NCBI GenBank assembly: GCA_027943335.1 | Contig: BSBK01006028.1 | Coordinates: 350,817 to 414,816, forward strand | Origin: Chamaecyparis obtusa | Taxonomy: Eukaryota; Streptophyta; Pinopsida; Cupressales; Cupressaceae | DNA: 64,000 bases | Direction: 5' to 3' | In this document: in pieces, positions 56,601-61,430 of the stretch | Layout of the letters: every line of letters starts with the position of its first letter | How positions within the stretch are numbered: position 1 is the first letter of the stretch | The notes under the pieces: generated by a model | Databases searched by the model: none | Seen by the model: only the letters and a program-made list of their open reading frames with translations | Told to the model about the DNA's origin: nothing | Position numbers and translations under genes: made by a program

Positions 56601-58274
56601 GTGCATTCACAAGAGCATGACCGAATTCAAATCTACCTCTCCACAATCAGGCAATATTCTCAGCAGATATTGAAAAGTAGTGCTGTACTGAACATAGCAT
56701 ACATTCAAGGATGTACGACCCAGATATATAAATATGAAGAACATGGCCCAGACTTACTCCACATTCTGTTAAAGGATACCTATAGCCTCAACTGATATTT
56801 ACCAAGCAAATCAAAGAACCAGTTTATCCCATCACTCCAACCAATCCAAAACTGACAACACAAAGGAAAAAAATTATATCTAGACCCTGCTATTGTCATG
56901 CGGCTTTGCCGTTCATAGTCTTGTGATAACAAACTTAAAACAAACAGAAAATATAGAAAAAACTTCCATAGTTACCTCGCGGCAAATTTGTTTGACGGAC
57001 TTCTTGAAAGGAACGATGTAATCCACAGGTGGCTGTTTTTGGTGTGCATCTTCATAATTTTCCAAGTCACTTTCATCATCATCGTCAAATTTATGCTCTA
57101 TAAGAGGCAAATAAAATATCAAAAGAGATCTTAGTGTCGTCAATCCGAGCGTCTTCCACCCGAATGCAGAGAAAAGTGGCTTCAATTCAATATTGTAAAT
57201 CTTCACTCTAACATTGCTCGTAATTGTAGGATACTTGTACTCGTTGTAAGGATTTGATATATCCTCAAATTCATCTTGGGCCACTGCAGTATCACAGTAA
57301 GCAATACCTCCTCCACTGTCAGAAGCACGGCAAAACAATACACATTATCAGCTTCAATAAATTTGCTTTTGTCTTATCTTTTTCCTGTCTGTTTGTTTTA
57401 CAATGAAATGAGTTTTTTAATTGGAAATCTCGCTGCATTAATCAAAAGAAAAAAAAGTTACAGCACAAAGTTCATTTACGAAAAAGGGAAGCAAATCATA
57501 ACATGTTTTAAGTACGTCAACAGGACATCAGAGTCTATGCAAATACAAATGTTACAGCCGTCTCAACCGCCAAAAGGAATTAAATTCTAGGACAAGGCTG
57601 TTTCCTTAAGAAAGCTGGTTCTTCTTCCATTTATTTAGATCAGAACTTGTCAAGATTCTTTCTCCTTGATTCTATGAAAAACTGTAACATGGAGTCTACA
57701 CTTAACGTCCCTGTCCTTTTAACAACATTAAACTCAGCCATCTCCTATTTTCGCATGGGTTACTCTAGGGTTTAGTAGGGCTTTGTTGAATCAAGTGAAA
57801 CTCGTATGCTCCATTTCATCTCTGCAGTTAAAAAAATAAATCCAGTTTGCCTGTCTAAAAGTATTGTTCACGGAATAGGCATTGAAAAAACACCAAAATG
57901 AAAAAGCTACGAAGCAAAATATGGGTAGCGAGGAAAATATTTTGCATTTCAATGGCTGTGGATGTAATAGGCAATCAGAAAAGGGCAGAAAATGAAAGAT
58001 TGCAATACTTTACAAGACATTTAGCTCGTTTCCAAATGATATACTCGTTATGGGTATTAAAAAAAAGCTCAAAACGAAAGATTCAAGTACTTTACCTAAA
58101 GAAAAACTGGGAAGCAAATGATGGGCAATGGGGATATAATGCCAAGGATGAGGCCGCCGCGGCGGCAGCAGCAGCTGTTGTGGCTGAAAAATGTGTATAC
58201 GAGTGAATGGAAAATGCTGGACTTTTCTTAAGAACGTCCAACGCCACCCCAATCCCAATTCCAATCCCAGCCAT
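11302..58274 (-). CDS. Split host gene, exons 1-3 visible, product unknown (partial)
   Basis: Three minus-strand exons lie in order at 58096-58274, 56976-57315 and 11302-11386. All internal borders are GT/AG and the phases agree: exon 1 ends two bases into a codon and exon 2 starts with the one base needed; exon 2 ends on a full codon and exon 3 starts on one. Joined, they give about 200 codons with no stop. The protein has a Gly/Ile-rich N-terminus, an alanine run, a hydrophobic segment ([14 protein letters not shown]), an acidic patch and a basic helical part. It looks like a conserved plant protein of unknown function, possibly organellar, but I cannot name it. Exon 3 ends one base into a codon, so more exons must follow at lower coordinates, probably beyond the window. 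An alternative is that exon 3 belongs to a separate gene fragment. Confidence 0.7.
11402..12649. other. Intron sequence, no gene seen
   Basis: AT-rich. A short diverged direct repeat around ATATGAAATAGAAATCA occurs at about 11870-11925, and related motifs (GTCATATGAAAT) recur near 11590. No coding sequence. Confidence 0.4.
12997..13205. repeat. Minisatellite, ~35-bp unit x6, in solo LTR
   Basis: Units carry ATTATGAAGGGTTGTGACTC and then TTCAAAAG with small changes. Confidence 0.8.
14118..14506. repeat. Minisatellite around GACATTCTTAGTGAGTGTCA
   Basis: About twelve imperfect units of roughly 25-45 bp near the end of the solo LTR, with spacers like AGATCAAATCAAG. Confidence 0.8.
14790..15605. 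other. Intron sequence, no gene seen
   Basis: AT-rich, no coding frame or repeat with recognisable ends. Confidence 0.4.
15606..16005 (+). mobile_element. hAT-like non-autonomous element, copy A (~400 bp)
   Basis: The left end CCGGTGTTACCCGGGGACG and right end AACTTGGGGTAACATAG are imperfect inverted repeats. Both ends are GTCCC-rich and the middle is AT-rich. The right half matches 23690-23909 (GTTAAG..CTAT, GCTTTA.CCAT.TTTTC, TTTTCCCTAT). The terminal CAGTGTTAC type suggests hAT, but an 8-bp TSD is not evident. Confidence 0.5.
16010..16860. other. Intron sequence, no gene seen
   Basis: AT-rich, with a short GAGA tract at about 16745-16765. No coding sequence recognised. Confidence 0.35.
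16865..17225. repeat. Tandem duplication, ~180 bp x2
   Basis: The block containing GATAGTTTATC, GATTGACACCTTCG and the palindrome GAAGGTGGAGCCACCTTC appears at about 16865-17040 and 17050-17225 with several differences. Confidence 0.7.
17110..17722 (+). pseudogene. Retrotransposon gag C-terminal remnant
   Basis: Pieces of a gag-like protein read on the plus strand: a [13 protein letters not shown] stretch, then [11 protein letters not shown], and near 17400-17500 [20 protein letters not shown], resembling the zinc-knuckle end (GHLIKDCP) of plant Gypsy gags. Stops and a frameshift (about 17530, after which an Asn/Ser-rich tail reads in another frame) break it. The leading Cys pair of the knuckle is lost. 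No pol follows. Confidence 0.4.
17833..18015 (+). repeat. hAT-like element, truncated copy B
   Basis: It begins CAGTGTTACTCGGGGACGTC, the best-preserved left terminus of the family, with repeated GGGGACGTCCCC blocks. No right terminus was found. Confidence 0.5.
18016..19518. other. Intron sequence, LTR-like patch, no gene
   Basis: Contains a (TA)n run at 18800-18837. A plus-strand CATATATAAGG at about 18937 is followed by GAATTCGG-rich sequence to 19270, possibly an old LTR promoter. No coding sequence or paired ends. Confidence 0.3.
18800..18837. repeat. (TA)n microsatellite
   Basis: About 18 TA units. Confidence 0.95.
19890..20045. repeat. 41-bp tandem repeat x4
   Basis: Unit begins CAAAATCCGGACTATACATG and continues through AATTTCCCCTCATATTTTGAT; starts at 19890, 19931, 19972 and 20013. 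Confidence 0.9.
20108..20900. repeat. Degenerate ~60-75-bp array
   Basis: About ten units each combine TTTTCTAAGTCTGGAAATTG, GTCCAGACTAGGGTC and TTTTTCCC, diverging toward the right. Confidence 0.8.
21039..21047 (+). promoter_or_regulatory. TATA box in the giant LTR
   Basis: TATAAAAGG in otherwise mixed sequence, in sense with the LTR; a likely retrotransposon promoter. Confidence 0.5.
22692..22699 (+). promoter_or_regulatory. Second TATA-like site in the giant LTR
   Basis: TATATAAA follows GGGGCTCC and precedes CCCCACCTCTC. Similar surroundings recur at about 25370-25480 in a related copy. Confidence 0.4.
23690..23909 (+). repeat. hAT-like element, right half, copy C
   Basis: It aligns with the right half of copy A and ends AACTTGGGGTAACACTG, the exact complement class of the copy B left end. 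The left terminus is missing. Confidence 0.5.
23910..24688. other. Intron sequence, no gene seen
   Basis: AT-rich; a short TG/CG alternating tract at about 24620-24645. No coding frame. Confidence 0.35.
24689..25135 (+). pseudogene. Unrecognised ~150-codon frame with one stop
   Basis: Two segments in the same frame (24689-24913 and 24917-25135) are separated by a single TAA. They read as a soluble, helical, Lys/Glu-rich protein ([35 protein letters not shown]). The next bases encode [11 protein letters not shown] plus an EKDK motif in another frame, matching the similar [19 protein letters not shown] at about 22404-22460 in the giant LTR. I do not recognise the family; it may be a retroelement-encoded product. 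Confidence 0.35.
25210..26190 (+). repeat. LTR-like copy related to the giant solo LTR
   Basis: It shares with 22600-23530 a run of elements in the same order: the GGTCATTGAT/ATCAATCTAGG region, CTACATAAGG, TCATTTGTAA and TTGTTGCC, and an end CATGCATCAACA at about 26179-26190. The left border and a TSD were not found. Confidence 0.4.
26191..26804. other. Intron sequence, no gene seen
   Basis: No clear coding sequence. It may be the upstream part of the gag remnant that starts at 26805. Confidence 0.35.
26805..27055 (+). pseudogene. Outer Copia gag remnant, left piece
   Basis: An 86-codon frame with a coiled-coil style ([20 protein letters not shown]) followed by [20 protein letters not shown], a motif typical of the region after the zinc knuckle in long Copia gags. 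The host reading runs straight up to the Cop-C insertion, and the continuation is found after it at 40788-40935. Confidence 0.6.
27056..28036 (+). repeat. Cop-C 5' LTR, left part
   Basis: Aligns with 38954-39937 of the 3' LTR (TTTGTCATTGATGTCAAACT near the start). Interrupted after ATGAG by Cop-B. Confidence 0.85.
28037..29142 (-). repeat. Cop-B 3' LTR (1,106 bp, internal deletion)
   Basis: Matches the 5' LTR with a few tens of mismatches over about 1.1 kb by eye, apart from the 356-bp gap after GGCAAACA. Confidence 0.9.
29143..29408 (-). other. Cop-B 3' noncoding region with polypurine tract
   Basis: The minus strand reads AAAGGGGGAGAT against the LTR, with a second purine tract (complement TCTCCCCCTTTTT) at about 29250-29262. 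Confidence 0.75.
29409..29636 (-). pseudogene. Cop-B RNase H C-terminus
   Basis: The 75 codons read INISKNP-like [39 protein letters not shown], the typical end of a Copia RNase H. It is in a different frame from the preceding RT/RNase H segment, so a frameshift lies near 29636. The stop at 29409 is the natural C-terminus. Confidence 0.85.
29539..30798 (-). pseudogene. Cop-B reverse transcriptase and RNase H
   Basis: The 419-codon frame covers most of the [57 protein letters not shown] and the active site FVDDIIFGG, where the usual Tyr is Phe. RNase H follows: VYIDAHWAD (first Asp kept, neighbouring Asp now His) and TAEAKYVA, in which the catalytic Glu reads Lys. The last ~30 codons are out of frame after the shift near 29636. 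Both substitutions indicate an inactive enzyme. Confidence 0.85.
30777..31127 (-). pseudogene. Cop-B linker and RT N-terminus
   Basis: An open stretch after the TAG at 31128 continues in the integrase frame: [36 protein letters not shown] and [14 protein letters not shown]. These are the conserved first motifs of Copia RT. A frameshift near 30790 moves to the next segment. Confidence 0.8.
31128..32036 (-). pseudogene. Cop-B integrase
   Basis: The 302 codons hold the full D,D,E core: [20 protein letters not shown] and GVAERRN, then [10 protein letters not shown] and GTFVGYS. This is the only Cop-B domain whose catalytic residues all survive. The N-terminal zinc domain lies in the preceding frame (CLCHINF, CKDC), with the frameshift at about 32033. 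It ends with TAG at 31128. Confidence 0.85.
32030..32580 (-). pseudogene. Cop-B protease and pre-integrase
   Basis: The protease site [19 protein letters not shown] is intact at about 32565-32510. It is followed by [32 protein letters not shown] and, in the pre-integrase part, [15 protein letters not shown], where the usual LGH reads LCH. The frame ends in CKDC at the frameshift into the integrase. Confidence 0.85.
32659..33087 (-). pseudogene. Cop-B gag C-terminus with zinc knuckle
   Basis: The 142 codons include a Ser/Lys-rich stretch, [19 protein letters not shown] and an intact zinc knuckle [14 protein letters not shown] (C-x2-C-x4-H-x4-C), then a short acidic tail. It ends at a TAG (32659-32661), after which an acidic stretch continues in frame before the shift into the protease. 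Confidence 0.85.
33179..33646 (-). pseudogene. Cop-B gag N-terminal part
   Basis: From about 33600 the frame reads [19 protein letters not shown], a TAG, then [20 protein letters not shown] and [15 protein letters not shown], matching the Copia gag core. No clear start ATG remains. A frameshift near 33170 separates it from the zinc-knuckle part. Confidence 0.75.
33647..33659 (-). other. Cop-B primer binding site
   Basis: The minus strand reads TGGTATCAGAGCC, two bases from the 5' LTR end; initiator tRNA-Met type. Confidence 0.85.
33662..35123 (-). repeat. Cop-B 5' LTR (1,462 bp)
   Basis: Complete copy; repeated ACCCGGTTAAG-like motifs occur in 33820-34080, the part lost from the other LTR. 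Confidence 0.9.
35124..35915 (+). repeat. Cop-C 5' LTR, right part
   Basis: Starts with the duplicated target ATGAG (35124-35128) and aligns with 39933-40782. A stretch of about 60 bp present in the 3' LTR (about 40435-40490) is missing here. Ends TTCTACA. Confidence 0.85.
35918..35930 (+). other. Cop-C primer binding site
   Basis: TGGTATCAGAGCC, two bases after the LTR end; initiator tRNA-Met type. Confidence 0.85.
35982..36559 (+). pseudogene. Cop-C gag, N-terminal part
   Basis: ATG at 35982 begins [10 protein letters not shown]; after an early frameshift the gag core reads [15 protein letters not shown], then [33 protein letters not shown] and [11 protein letters not shown], all standard for Copia UBN2-type gag. 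At least three stop codons (in ATGTCTTAA, TGTTAGAC and GAGTAGATT contexts) break it. The frame stops abruptly in the middle of the [14 protein letters not shown] region, where Cop-D is inserted, and resumes at 37227. Confidence 0.8.
36560..37221 (-). mobile_element. Cop-D: 662-bp deleted Copia with TA...TA LTRs
   Basis: Flanked by TSD CTAAC (36555-36559 and 37222-37226) inside Cop-C gag; removing it restores the host frame. The left LTR is 36560-36798 (TATTGTGG...CGTAATA), and the right LTR remnant about 37074-37221 has lost ~90 bp. On the minus strand the interior encodes an intact zinc knuckle [14 protein letters not shown], then after a stop [19 protein letters not shown], and runs into the polypurine tract TTAAGGGAGGG. 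The same motifs occur in Cop-E, so Cop-D is an internally deleted member of that lineage. Confidence 0.85.
37227..38224 (+). pseudogene. Cop-C gag, C-terminal part with zinc knuckles
   Basis: After Cop-D the frame continues [16 protein letters not shown] first zinc knuckle [11 protein letters not shown] has lost its last Cys to a frameshift near 37450. Then come an acidic [13 protein letters not shown] region and a long coiled coil (37560-38000) ending [20 protein letters not shown], broken by one TAA at 37634. At 38090-38225 two further Cys/His patches ([24 protein letters not shown]) suggest additional knuckles, now frameshifted. Confidence 0.7.
38225..38570 (+). pseudogene. Cop-C protease and pre-integrase remnant
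   Basis: The 82-codon frame (38225-38473) has a Lys-rich linker and [18 protein letters not shown], the Copia protease site with its catalytic Asp changed to Gly. Shortly after, in the same general region, [14 protein letters not shown] and SWLWHRQ match the pre-integrase domain. The coding sequence then ends near 38570 at what looks like a deletion junction into 3' noncoding sequence. Confidence 0.75.
38571..38953 (+). other. Cop-C 3' noncoding region and polypurine tracts
   Basis: Purine tracts AAAGGGGGAGAAAG at 38708-38721 and AAATGGGGAGA just before the 3' LTR. No coding sequence. Confidence 0.6.
38954..40782 (+). repeat. Cop-C 3' LTR (uninterrupted)
   Basis: 1,829 bp, TGTTAGATAAGG to TTCTACA. 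At 39933-39937 it contains the single ATGAG target that is duplicated around Cop-B in the other LTR. Confidence 0.85.
40783..40935 (+). pseudogene. Outer Copia gag remnant, right piece
   Basis: Directly after the right TSD AAGAA, a Lys/Ser-rich frame ([20 protein letters not shown]) continues the style of the left piece and ends at a TGG TAA near 40935. The two pieces are separated only by Cop-C, which therefore inserted into an older gag. Confidence 0.55.
40936..41283. other. Spacer, no gene seen
   Basis: AT-rich sequence between the outer gag remnant and Cop-E. Nothing recognised. Confidence 0.4.
41289..41449 (-). repeat. Cop-E 3' LTR, 161 bp
   Basis: Bordered inside by the polypurine tract (minus strand TTATGGGAGGG). 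The pol stop codon TAG lies within its first six bases. Confidence 0.9.
41444..42349 (-). pseudogene. Cop-E RT end and RNase H, stop inside LTR
   Basis: After TGA at 42281 the frame reads [38 protein letters not shown] and an RNase H with [18 protein letters not shown] and LFCDNQGV, so all three checked acidic residues are kept. The C-terminus DRLSIMGGY uses the polypurine tract as coding sequence, and the stop TAG is at 41444-41446, within the 3' LTR. Confidence 0.9.
42350..42784 (-). pseudogene. Cop-E reverse transcriptase core
   Basis: It continues in frame: [19 protein letters not shown], a TAG at 42689, then [34 protein letters not shown] and the active site [11 protein letters not shown]. 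It ends at TAG (42350). Confidence 0.85.
42785..43549 (-). pseudogene. Cop-E integrase C-terminus and RT start
   Basis: The 254-codon frame reads [41 protein letters not shown], then a Pro/Ser-rich linker and RT motifs [19 protein letters not shown] and [13 protein letters not shown]. It ends at TGA (42785) at the conserved ARGF position. Confidence 0.85.
43577..44185 (-). pseudogene. Cop-E integrase core
   Basis: In the same frame: zinc-binding [25 protein letters not shown] (first Asp), [26 protein letters not shown] (second Asp). The catalytic Glu position reads Gly (SVVGRRNRT). TAG at 43868 and 43577 interrupt it. The loss of Glu alone would disable integration. Confidence 0.85.
44186..44740 (-). 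pseudogene. Cop-E protease and pre-integrase
   Basis: [20 protein letters not shown] leads to the protease site [11 protein letters not shown]: the catalytic Asp remains but the usual Gly of D-S-G is Ser. TAG at 44465 interrupts, then [20 protein letters not shown] and [11 protein letters not shown] follow. TGA at 44186 falls inside the LWHQ-YGHL pre-integrase motif in place of a likely Arg codon. Confidence 0.85.
44741..45511 (-). pseudogene. Cop-E gag
   Basis: It begins at 45511 with [20 protein letters not shown], then [20 protein letters not shown], the Copia gag start. TAG at 45266 and a one-base loss near 45245 shift it to the next frame ([29 protein letters not shown] [16 protein letters not shown]). 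A second shift near 44830 returns it to the zinc knuckle [14 protein letters not shown], where the second Cys is Tyr (Cop-D keeps Cys there). TGA at 44741 follows. Confidence 0.85.
46169..46180 (-). other. Cop-E primer binding site
   Basis: The minus strand reads TGGTATCAGAGC immediately after the LTR terminal TTTTA. Confidence 0.85.
46181..46341 (-). repeat. Cop-E 5' LTR, 161 bp
   Basis: 159 of 161 positions agree with the 3' LTR; both differences are A/G. Confidence 0.9.
46347..47495. other. Intron sequence, no gene seen
   Basis: Includes a patch at about 46440-46510 (AAGGGTTGTGATTCCTTCG) resembling the minisatellite of the 12655 solo LTR, so possibly a related LTR fragment. No coding sequence. 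Confidence 0.35.
47595..47634. repeat. (TACA)n/(TA)n microsatellite
   Basis: ATACATACATAC leading into a TA run. Confidence 0.9.
48488..49150 (+). repeat. ~230-bp tandem units x3 within LTR-like block 1
   Basis: Units begin at about 48488, 48719 and 48949. Each has GATTAGTAAGAAGACACAATT-like starts, CCACCCCATGTTGGATGGAC, and CCTCTCCAATCCCTA. Confidence 0.8.
48901..49860 (+). repeat. 489-bp tandem duplication spanning the LTR end and primer site
   Basis: 48901-49345 and 49390-49842 are nearly identical at a constant offset of 489 bases, both including TGGTATCAGAGCTTTGATCC (49306 and 49795). A short hybrid segment (49346-49389) joins them. Confidence 0.85.
49861..51486. other. Noncoding, no gene seen
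   Basis: AT-rich. If the flanking blocks are two LTRs of one element, this is a noncoding interior, but no gag, pol or polypurine tract was recognised. Confidence 0.3.
51487..53463 (+). repeat. LTR-like block 2
   Basis: It parallels block 1 from GCAGCCTTCACAGCAATAAA to GAGGACATTA. It has three partial copies of a GTATAAATGCAACATTTATA segment (52018-52430) and its own ~230-bp units (starts at about 52657, 52868 and 53107). Confidence 0.55.
52744..55961 (+). repeat. 1.6-kb tandem segmental duplication
   Basis: 52744-54353 and 54354-55961 match at an offset of 1608-1610 bases with only scattered substitutions. The junction TCA|TGATGTAT at 54353/54354 joins the end of copy 1 to the start of copy 2. 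The unit includes the last part of LTR-like block 2 and 0.9 kb of following sequence. Confidence 0.9.
55962..56912. other. Intron sequence near exon 2, no gene seen
   Basis: A 202-codon plus-strand open frame (55706-56314) starts in the duplicated segment and runs here; it lacks any domain and is probably chance. A motif CTCCCAGAACT..CATCCCTCCCAA (55690) recurs diverged at 56468. Confidence 0.35.
56976..57315 (-). CDS. Host gene exon 2
   Basis: The exon is 340 nt: one base completing a Ser codon, then 113 codons to the donor GAG|GTAACT at 56976/56975. It contains SGGGIAYCD near its start, a region [11 protein letters not shown], a hydrophobic stretch [15 protein letters not shown] that may insert in or lie on a membrane, a strongly acidic patch FDDDDESD, and a C-terminal [13 protein letters not shown]. 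The reading frame runs past the donor to a stop at 56913, as expected when reading into an intron. An alternative acceptor lies about 30 bases further in (ACTGCAG), but the upstream acceptor is the one that keeps phase with exon 1. Confidence 0.75.
57316..58095 (-). other. Host gene intron 1
   Basis: This 780-bp interval begins GTAAAG and ends CTTCTGACAG just before exon 2. It is AT-rich and shows no coding or repeat feature that I recognise. Confidence 0.65.
58096..58274 (-). CDS. Host gene exon 1 (start codon, N-terminus)
   Basis: ATG at 58274-58272 opens 59 codons plus two bases, ending at a donor GTAAAGTACT from 58095. The peptide begins [15 protein letters not shown] and has a run of eight alanines (codons mixed GCT/GCC/GCG) followed by a Ser-rich stretch. 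It has few acidic residues and some Arg, Lys, His and Ser, which would suit an organellar transit peptide, though this is inference. Upstream codons in frame stay open for eight residues without another ATG, so this ATG is the natural start. The alanine run could be length-polymorphic. Confidence 0.7.
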
Positions 58275-58732
58275 GCTTCTCAAAGGAAACAAATACACAA
58301 ATGAACTCCTCCTCCTCCAGATTGCAATAGATCTAGCCTATCGATGATTCATTATTTTCAGCGTCGCTTAAAACATTGCAGATCCATTGATTGTTGTATA
58401 TTGAATTTCTGTTGCATATACTGTAAGCTTGGGATGCCTTAAAAAGTAGTTGTAGACACAGAACAATGTTCATCGGCATTGAAATTGTCCCTTCCCTTCA
58501 CCATATCAATCTCACATGAATCTCCTCCTCCGACGAACTTAAAATTAGCAATAGAAAAGTAGCAATATATACTCCAACGTCCCATGTACCATAAGATCTC
58601 GCAATGAAACTAGAGCAGCTTTTTTAAACATTGCTTTAGCTTTCCACAAAACACGGTAAAAAAAGAATTTGGCTGTTAGAAATTTCCTATTAAAGGAAAT
58701 TTATTTTTATATTTTTAAATTATATATTGTTG
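58275..58732 (-). promoter_or_regulatory. Host gene 5' flank
   Basis: Sequence upstream of the start codon. A minus-strand GGAGTATATATTG at about 58562-58576 is a possible TATA box about 300 bases from the ATG. No other element can be supported. Confidence 0.25.
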
Positions 58733-59193
58733 TTTGAGACGGCAATGGCTTTAGCTTTTGGTTGTATGGTTGGATTTGGGATGCATTAGAAAAGAAAAGT
58801 AAAGTAAAGTTATAGTATGGTATGAGTTTGTACGGGTAGTGGAGTTGGTTTGGGGTTGAAGGTAGTTCTTAATAGTTTTAAAGAGATATAGCACGATATG
58901 GTATAGTTCATATATATATTTTTTTTTGTTAGAAGTTATTAATAAATCTTATAGTTAATGGATATTATTGTATGTTTTCTATTTTAGTTTAAAATATTTT
59001 TAAAATTTAAATAATTTTAGTTATTTAAAATATATGTTTTCTTTTAGTTCTTTTTTTTGTTGTTTATTGTATCTATCTATTTCATATGAAATATTTAGTT
59101 GTGTTATCATATGAGCATTGTTCTTATATAAAACTTTTGTGGTGATCATCAATAGAATTAAATTCATTATGATAATATTTCCTCTTTCTCCTA
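58733..59193. repeat. Dispersed repeat, copy 1 left part (ends in TSD)
   Basis: It shares GGC.TTAGCTTTTGGTT.TATGGTTGG and following features with 61957-62400. Interrupted at 59193 by a LINE. Confidence 0.6.
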
Positions 59194-60841
59194 CGGTTGG
59201 TTTAATCCGGCCAAAAAAGGTGATGAAATTGTTAAGTGGATGAGACCATAGGAAGGGTGGGTAAAGATTAACTTTGATGAAGAGTCAAAGAGTAATCCAA
59301 GTCCCTTAGGGATCGGGTTTGTTGTCAGGGACTGTGGTGGTAACATTTTTATGATGGGAGCTAAGAGGATATGGGAAGGGACTAATAATGTAGCAAAAGC
59401 CATGGTTGTGCTTTAGGCTATCAAGGTAGGGAGGAAGTTAGGGGTTAAAAATTTACATCTAGAGGGTGACTCTCTCATTATTGTTAAGGCTATCATTACG
59501 GGTGTATTGCAAACTTGGCACTTGCATAAATTTATTCTTGCAATTCAAAAGGAATTATCCTTCTTTGAAGGGTTTAAGGTAATGCACATTAGGCGCAGGG
59601 GAATGAGGTGGTTGATGCATTGTCGAAGTGGACACTGACGTTTGCTAATGAGGGGGAGGTGTGATTGGAAGATTACCAAGATCTTTCAATTGAAGAATGA
59701 AATTATTTCTCTATCAATTATGAGACATGAAATGTATTGATGAAGGGACGAGAGTTTTGTGTGTTTTGTTTTAAAGGTGGCATGTGTCTTTTTTGATAGA
59801 ACACCGTGGTGTGTTTTGTGGGTGGTGAAGAGAAGATGAAGGTGACATTTTCTTTGGTCACCACTTGACAACAATAGGATTTCTTCGGACCGGTGTCTTC
59901 CCAACATTTGAAGACACTTCTCAAATGCAAGCAAGACATTATAAAGGTGGTTCTGGATCTACTAAGGAAGGAGTTCATGAAAACTAAGCACCGATATAGA
60001 CTGAACATGGACATCATTTCGTTGGTGCTTGCCTAGGGATTGGGGGTGGTAGAGGGTGAGGATGTCATCAAATGGGTCTTGCATTCACTGGTGGATGAGC
60101 ATTTTCTTTGTGGTATTGACTGTCTTTGAGTAGGTTGTCCCCCAATGGTCAGTTTTGATGTGTCCAAAGACATTAAAGATCCACGGGAGGCAGAGGAGTT
60201 TGGGATTATTCTGTTTGTGTGTTGGTCGAGGAGGGTGAATAAAGATGACTACAAAATGAAAGTGCTAACAGCTTGGGAAGAGTTGAAGTTGGCCTTGCAC
60301 AAGCAAGAGTTTGAGGCTAGCCAAGCCATGGATGTGGTGAATTCCCAGTCAATTGTATCGAGGCAAGACGTTCAAAAAAGACTATTTGTACTAGTTCTAC
60401 TTTTGCGAAGGTATCAGGGGGAAGAATGGGAATGCTTAGGTTTTTTTATGCTCGGGTGGGAAATTTTGTGTCCTTTTTCTGTTAGGCATGGGTACCCCTA
60501 AGTTTTGTATGAACACGGGGAGGGCTTTCATTATTTTTTTTAGATTTATACCTATGGGGTGTTGGGTTTTGGGCTTGGTCCTCTCACTTTTTGTAATAAT
60601 TATTGATGATGTATGATGGGGGATAGTGGTTTCTCTGTGGTGTGTGCTTTGTCATCTATGGGTGGGGTTGTGCCTTAGGTGGAAACCATTAGTTTGGGTG
60701 GTGATTTTGTGGTTTTGATGGATGGTGGAAGGGTGCAATATTTTTGTGGTTTTGTAAAGGATCTCTAGGATTAATTGATGTATTATGTAAAAATCTTTTA
60801 AATATTAATAAAATATATATTATTATCAACCCAAAAAAAAA
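59194..60841 (+). mobile_element. 5'-truncated LINE with 14-bp TSD
   Basis: The 1,648-bp insert is flanked by exact copies of TTCCTCTTTCTCCT (59180-59193 and 60842-60855) and ends in AACCC plus nine A residues. It carries an RNase H-like region near its 5' end, then 1.2 kb including an unassigned 118-codon frame (60145-60501). An A tail, a TSD of this length and a 5' truncation are hallmarks of target-primed insertion. Confidence 0.85.
59208..59660 (+). pseudogene. LINE RNase H domain
   Basis: Reads GWVKINFDEESKSNPSPLGI, GFVVRDCGGNIF, TNNVAKAMVVL (then a TAG) AIKVGRKLGVKNLHLEGDS and, after a frameshift, EVVDALSKW. The three acidic positions in NFD, EGDS and VVDALS fit the RNase H of plant L1-type elements. 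Stops at about 59250 and 59415 and the frameshift near 59600 make it nonfunctional. Confidence 0.8.
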
Positions 60842-60965
60842 TTCCTCTTTCTCCTCAATTTATTTTTCCCACATGATTGCCCTTAATTTATCCATGACAA
60901 ATGTCTTCATGTATTTGTTATATCTAGCCAAGAGTTCAAGATGATATCCTATTTGGTCATCCACT
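60842..60965. repeat. Dispersed repeat, copy 1 right part
   Basis: Continues after the LINE with TTTTTCCCACATGATTG, CATGACAAATGTC and TTTATGTATTTGTT-like motifs, matching 62395-62480. Confidence 0.6.
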
Positions 60966-61430
60966 CATTTTGTGTTTCATCGAGATGTCCTCCTTTTGTT
61001 CAAAACCTATTTGGTCATATTCTTTGGTGATCTATTTGCTTTCATGTGTTAATGTTTTCCAAATATCCTAAGAGGTGAACTCTACTCCCTATGTCAATAA
61101 GAAAGTTGCATTTCTTTTGTAAAATTTCATCCTAAGGAACTAACATTTAATTTTGAATTTCCTTACAATCAAGGATTCCAGATTGTTTGTACTTGTGTTT
61201 TATCCATGAAGTGTGAAGTAGCCTACAATTCACAACTATAAAATACCTCTAGAATCATTGTTAACCTAAATAATTCCCCAACCCCATAATTTAGCCTCTC
61301 TACCTATAATCTACAATACATGAAGTGTTGTAAATTCTCCTAGAATTAATCTCCTTCTAAAAGTATTCAAATCAAGTGTGTTGTTGGTGTCTATCCCAAG
61401 ATGTTTGTACCATATTACTTCTTCCAAATG
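60966..61430. other. Noncoding, no gene seen
   Basis: AT-rich; possibly decayed 3' part of the LINE on the minus strand to the right. Confidence 0.3.

Larger units (their letters stand above)
11387..56975 (-). other. Host gene intron 2, 45,589 bp, filled with transposons
   Basis: The interval runs from donor GTAACT (56975) to acceptor GGCCAG (11387). It holds two solo LTRs, the nested Cop-B/C/D complex, Cop-E, hAT-like elements, a gag remnant and duplicated LTR-like blocks. Cop-B, Cop-D and Cop-E lie in the same orientation as the gene; Cop-C is opposed. Very long repeat-filled introns are well known in conifers. That the two exons belong to one transcript is inferred from phase, order and strand only. 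Confidence 0.6.

Noticed and set aside
58092..58298. Upstream GTG codon as the host gene start
   Set aside because: The frame is open eight codons upstream of the ATG at 58274, but nuclear plant genes use ATG and none lies further upstream.
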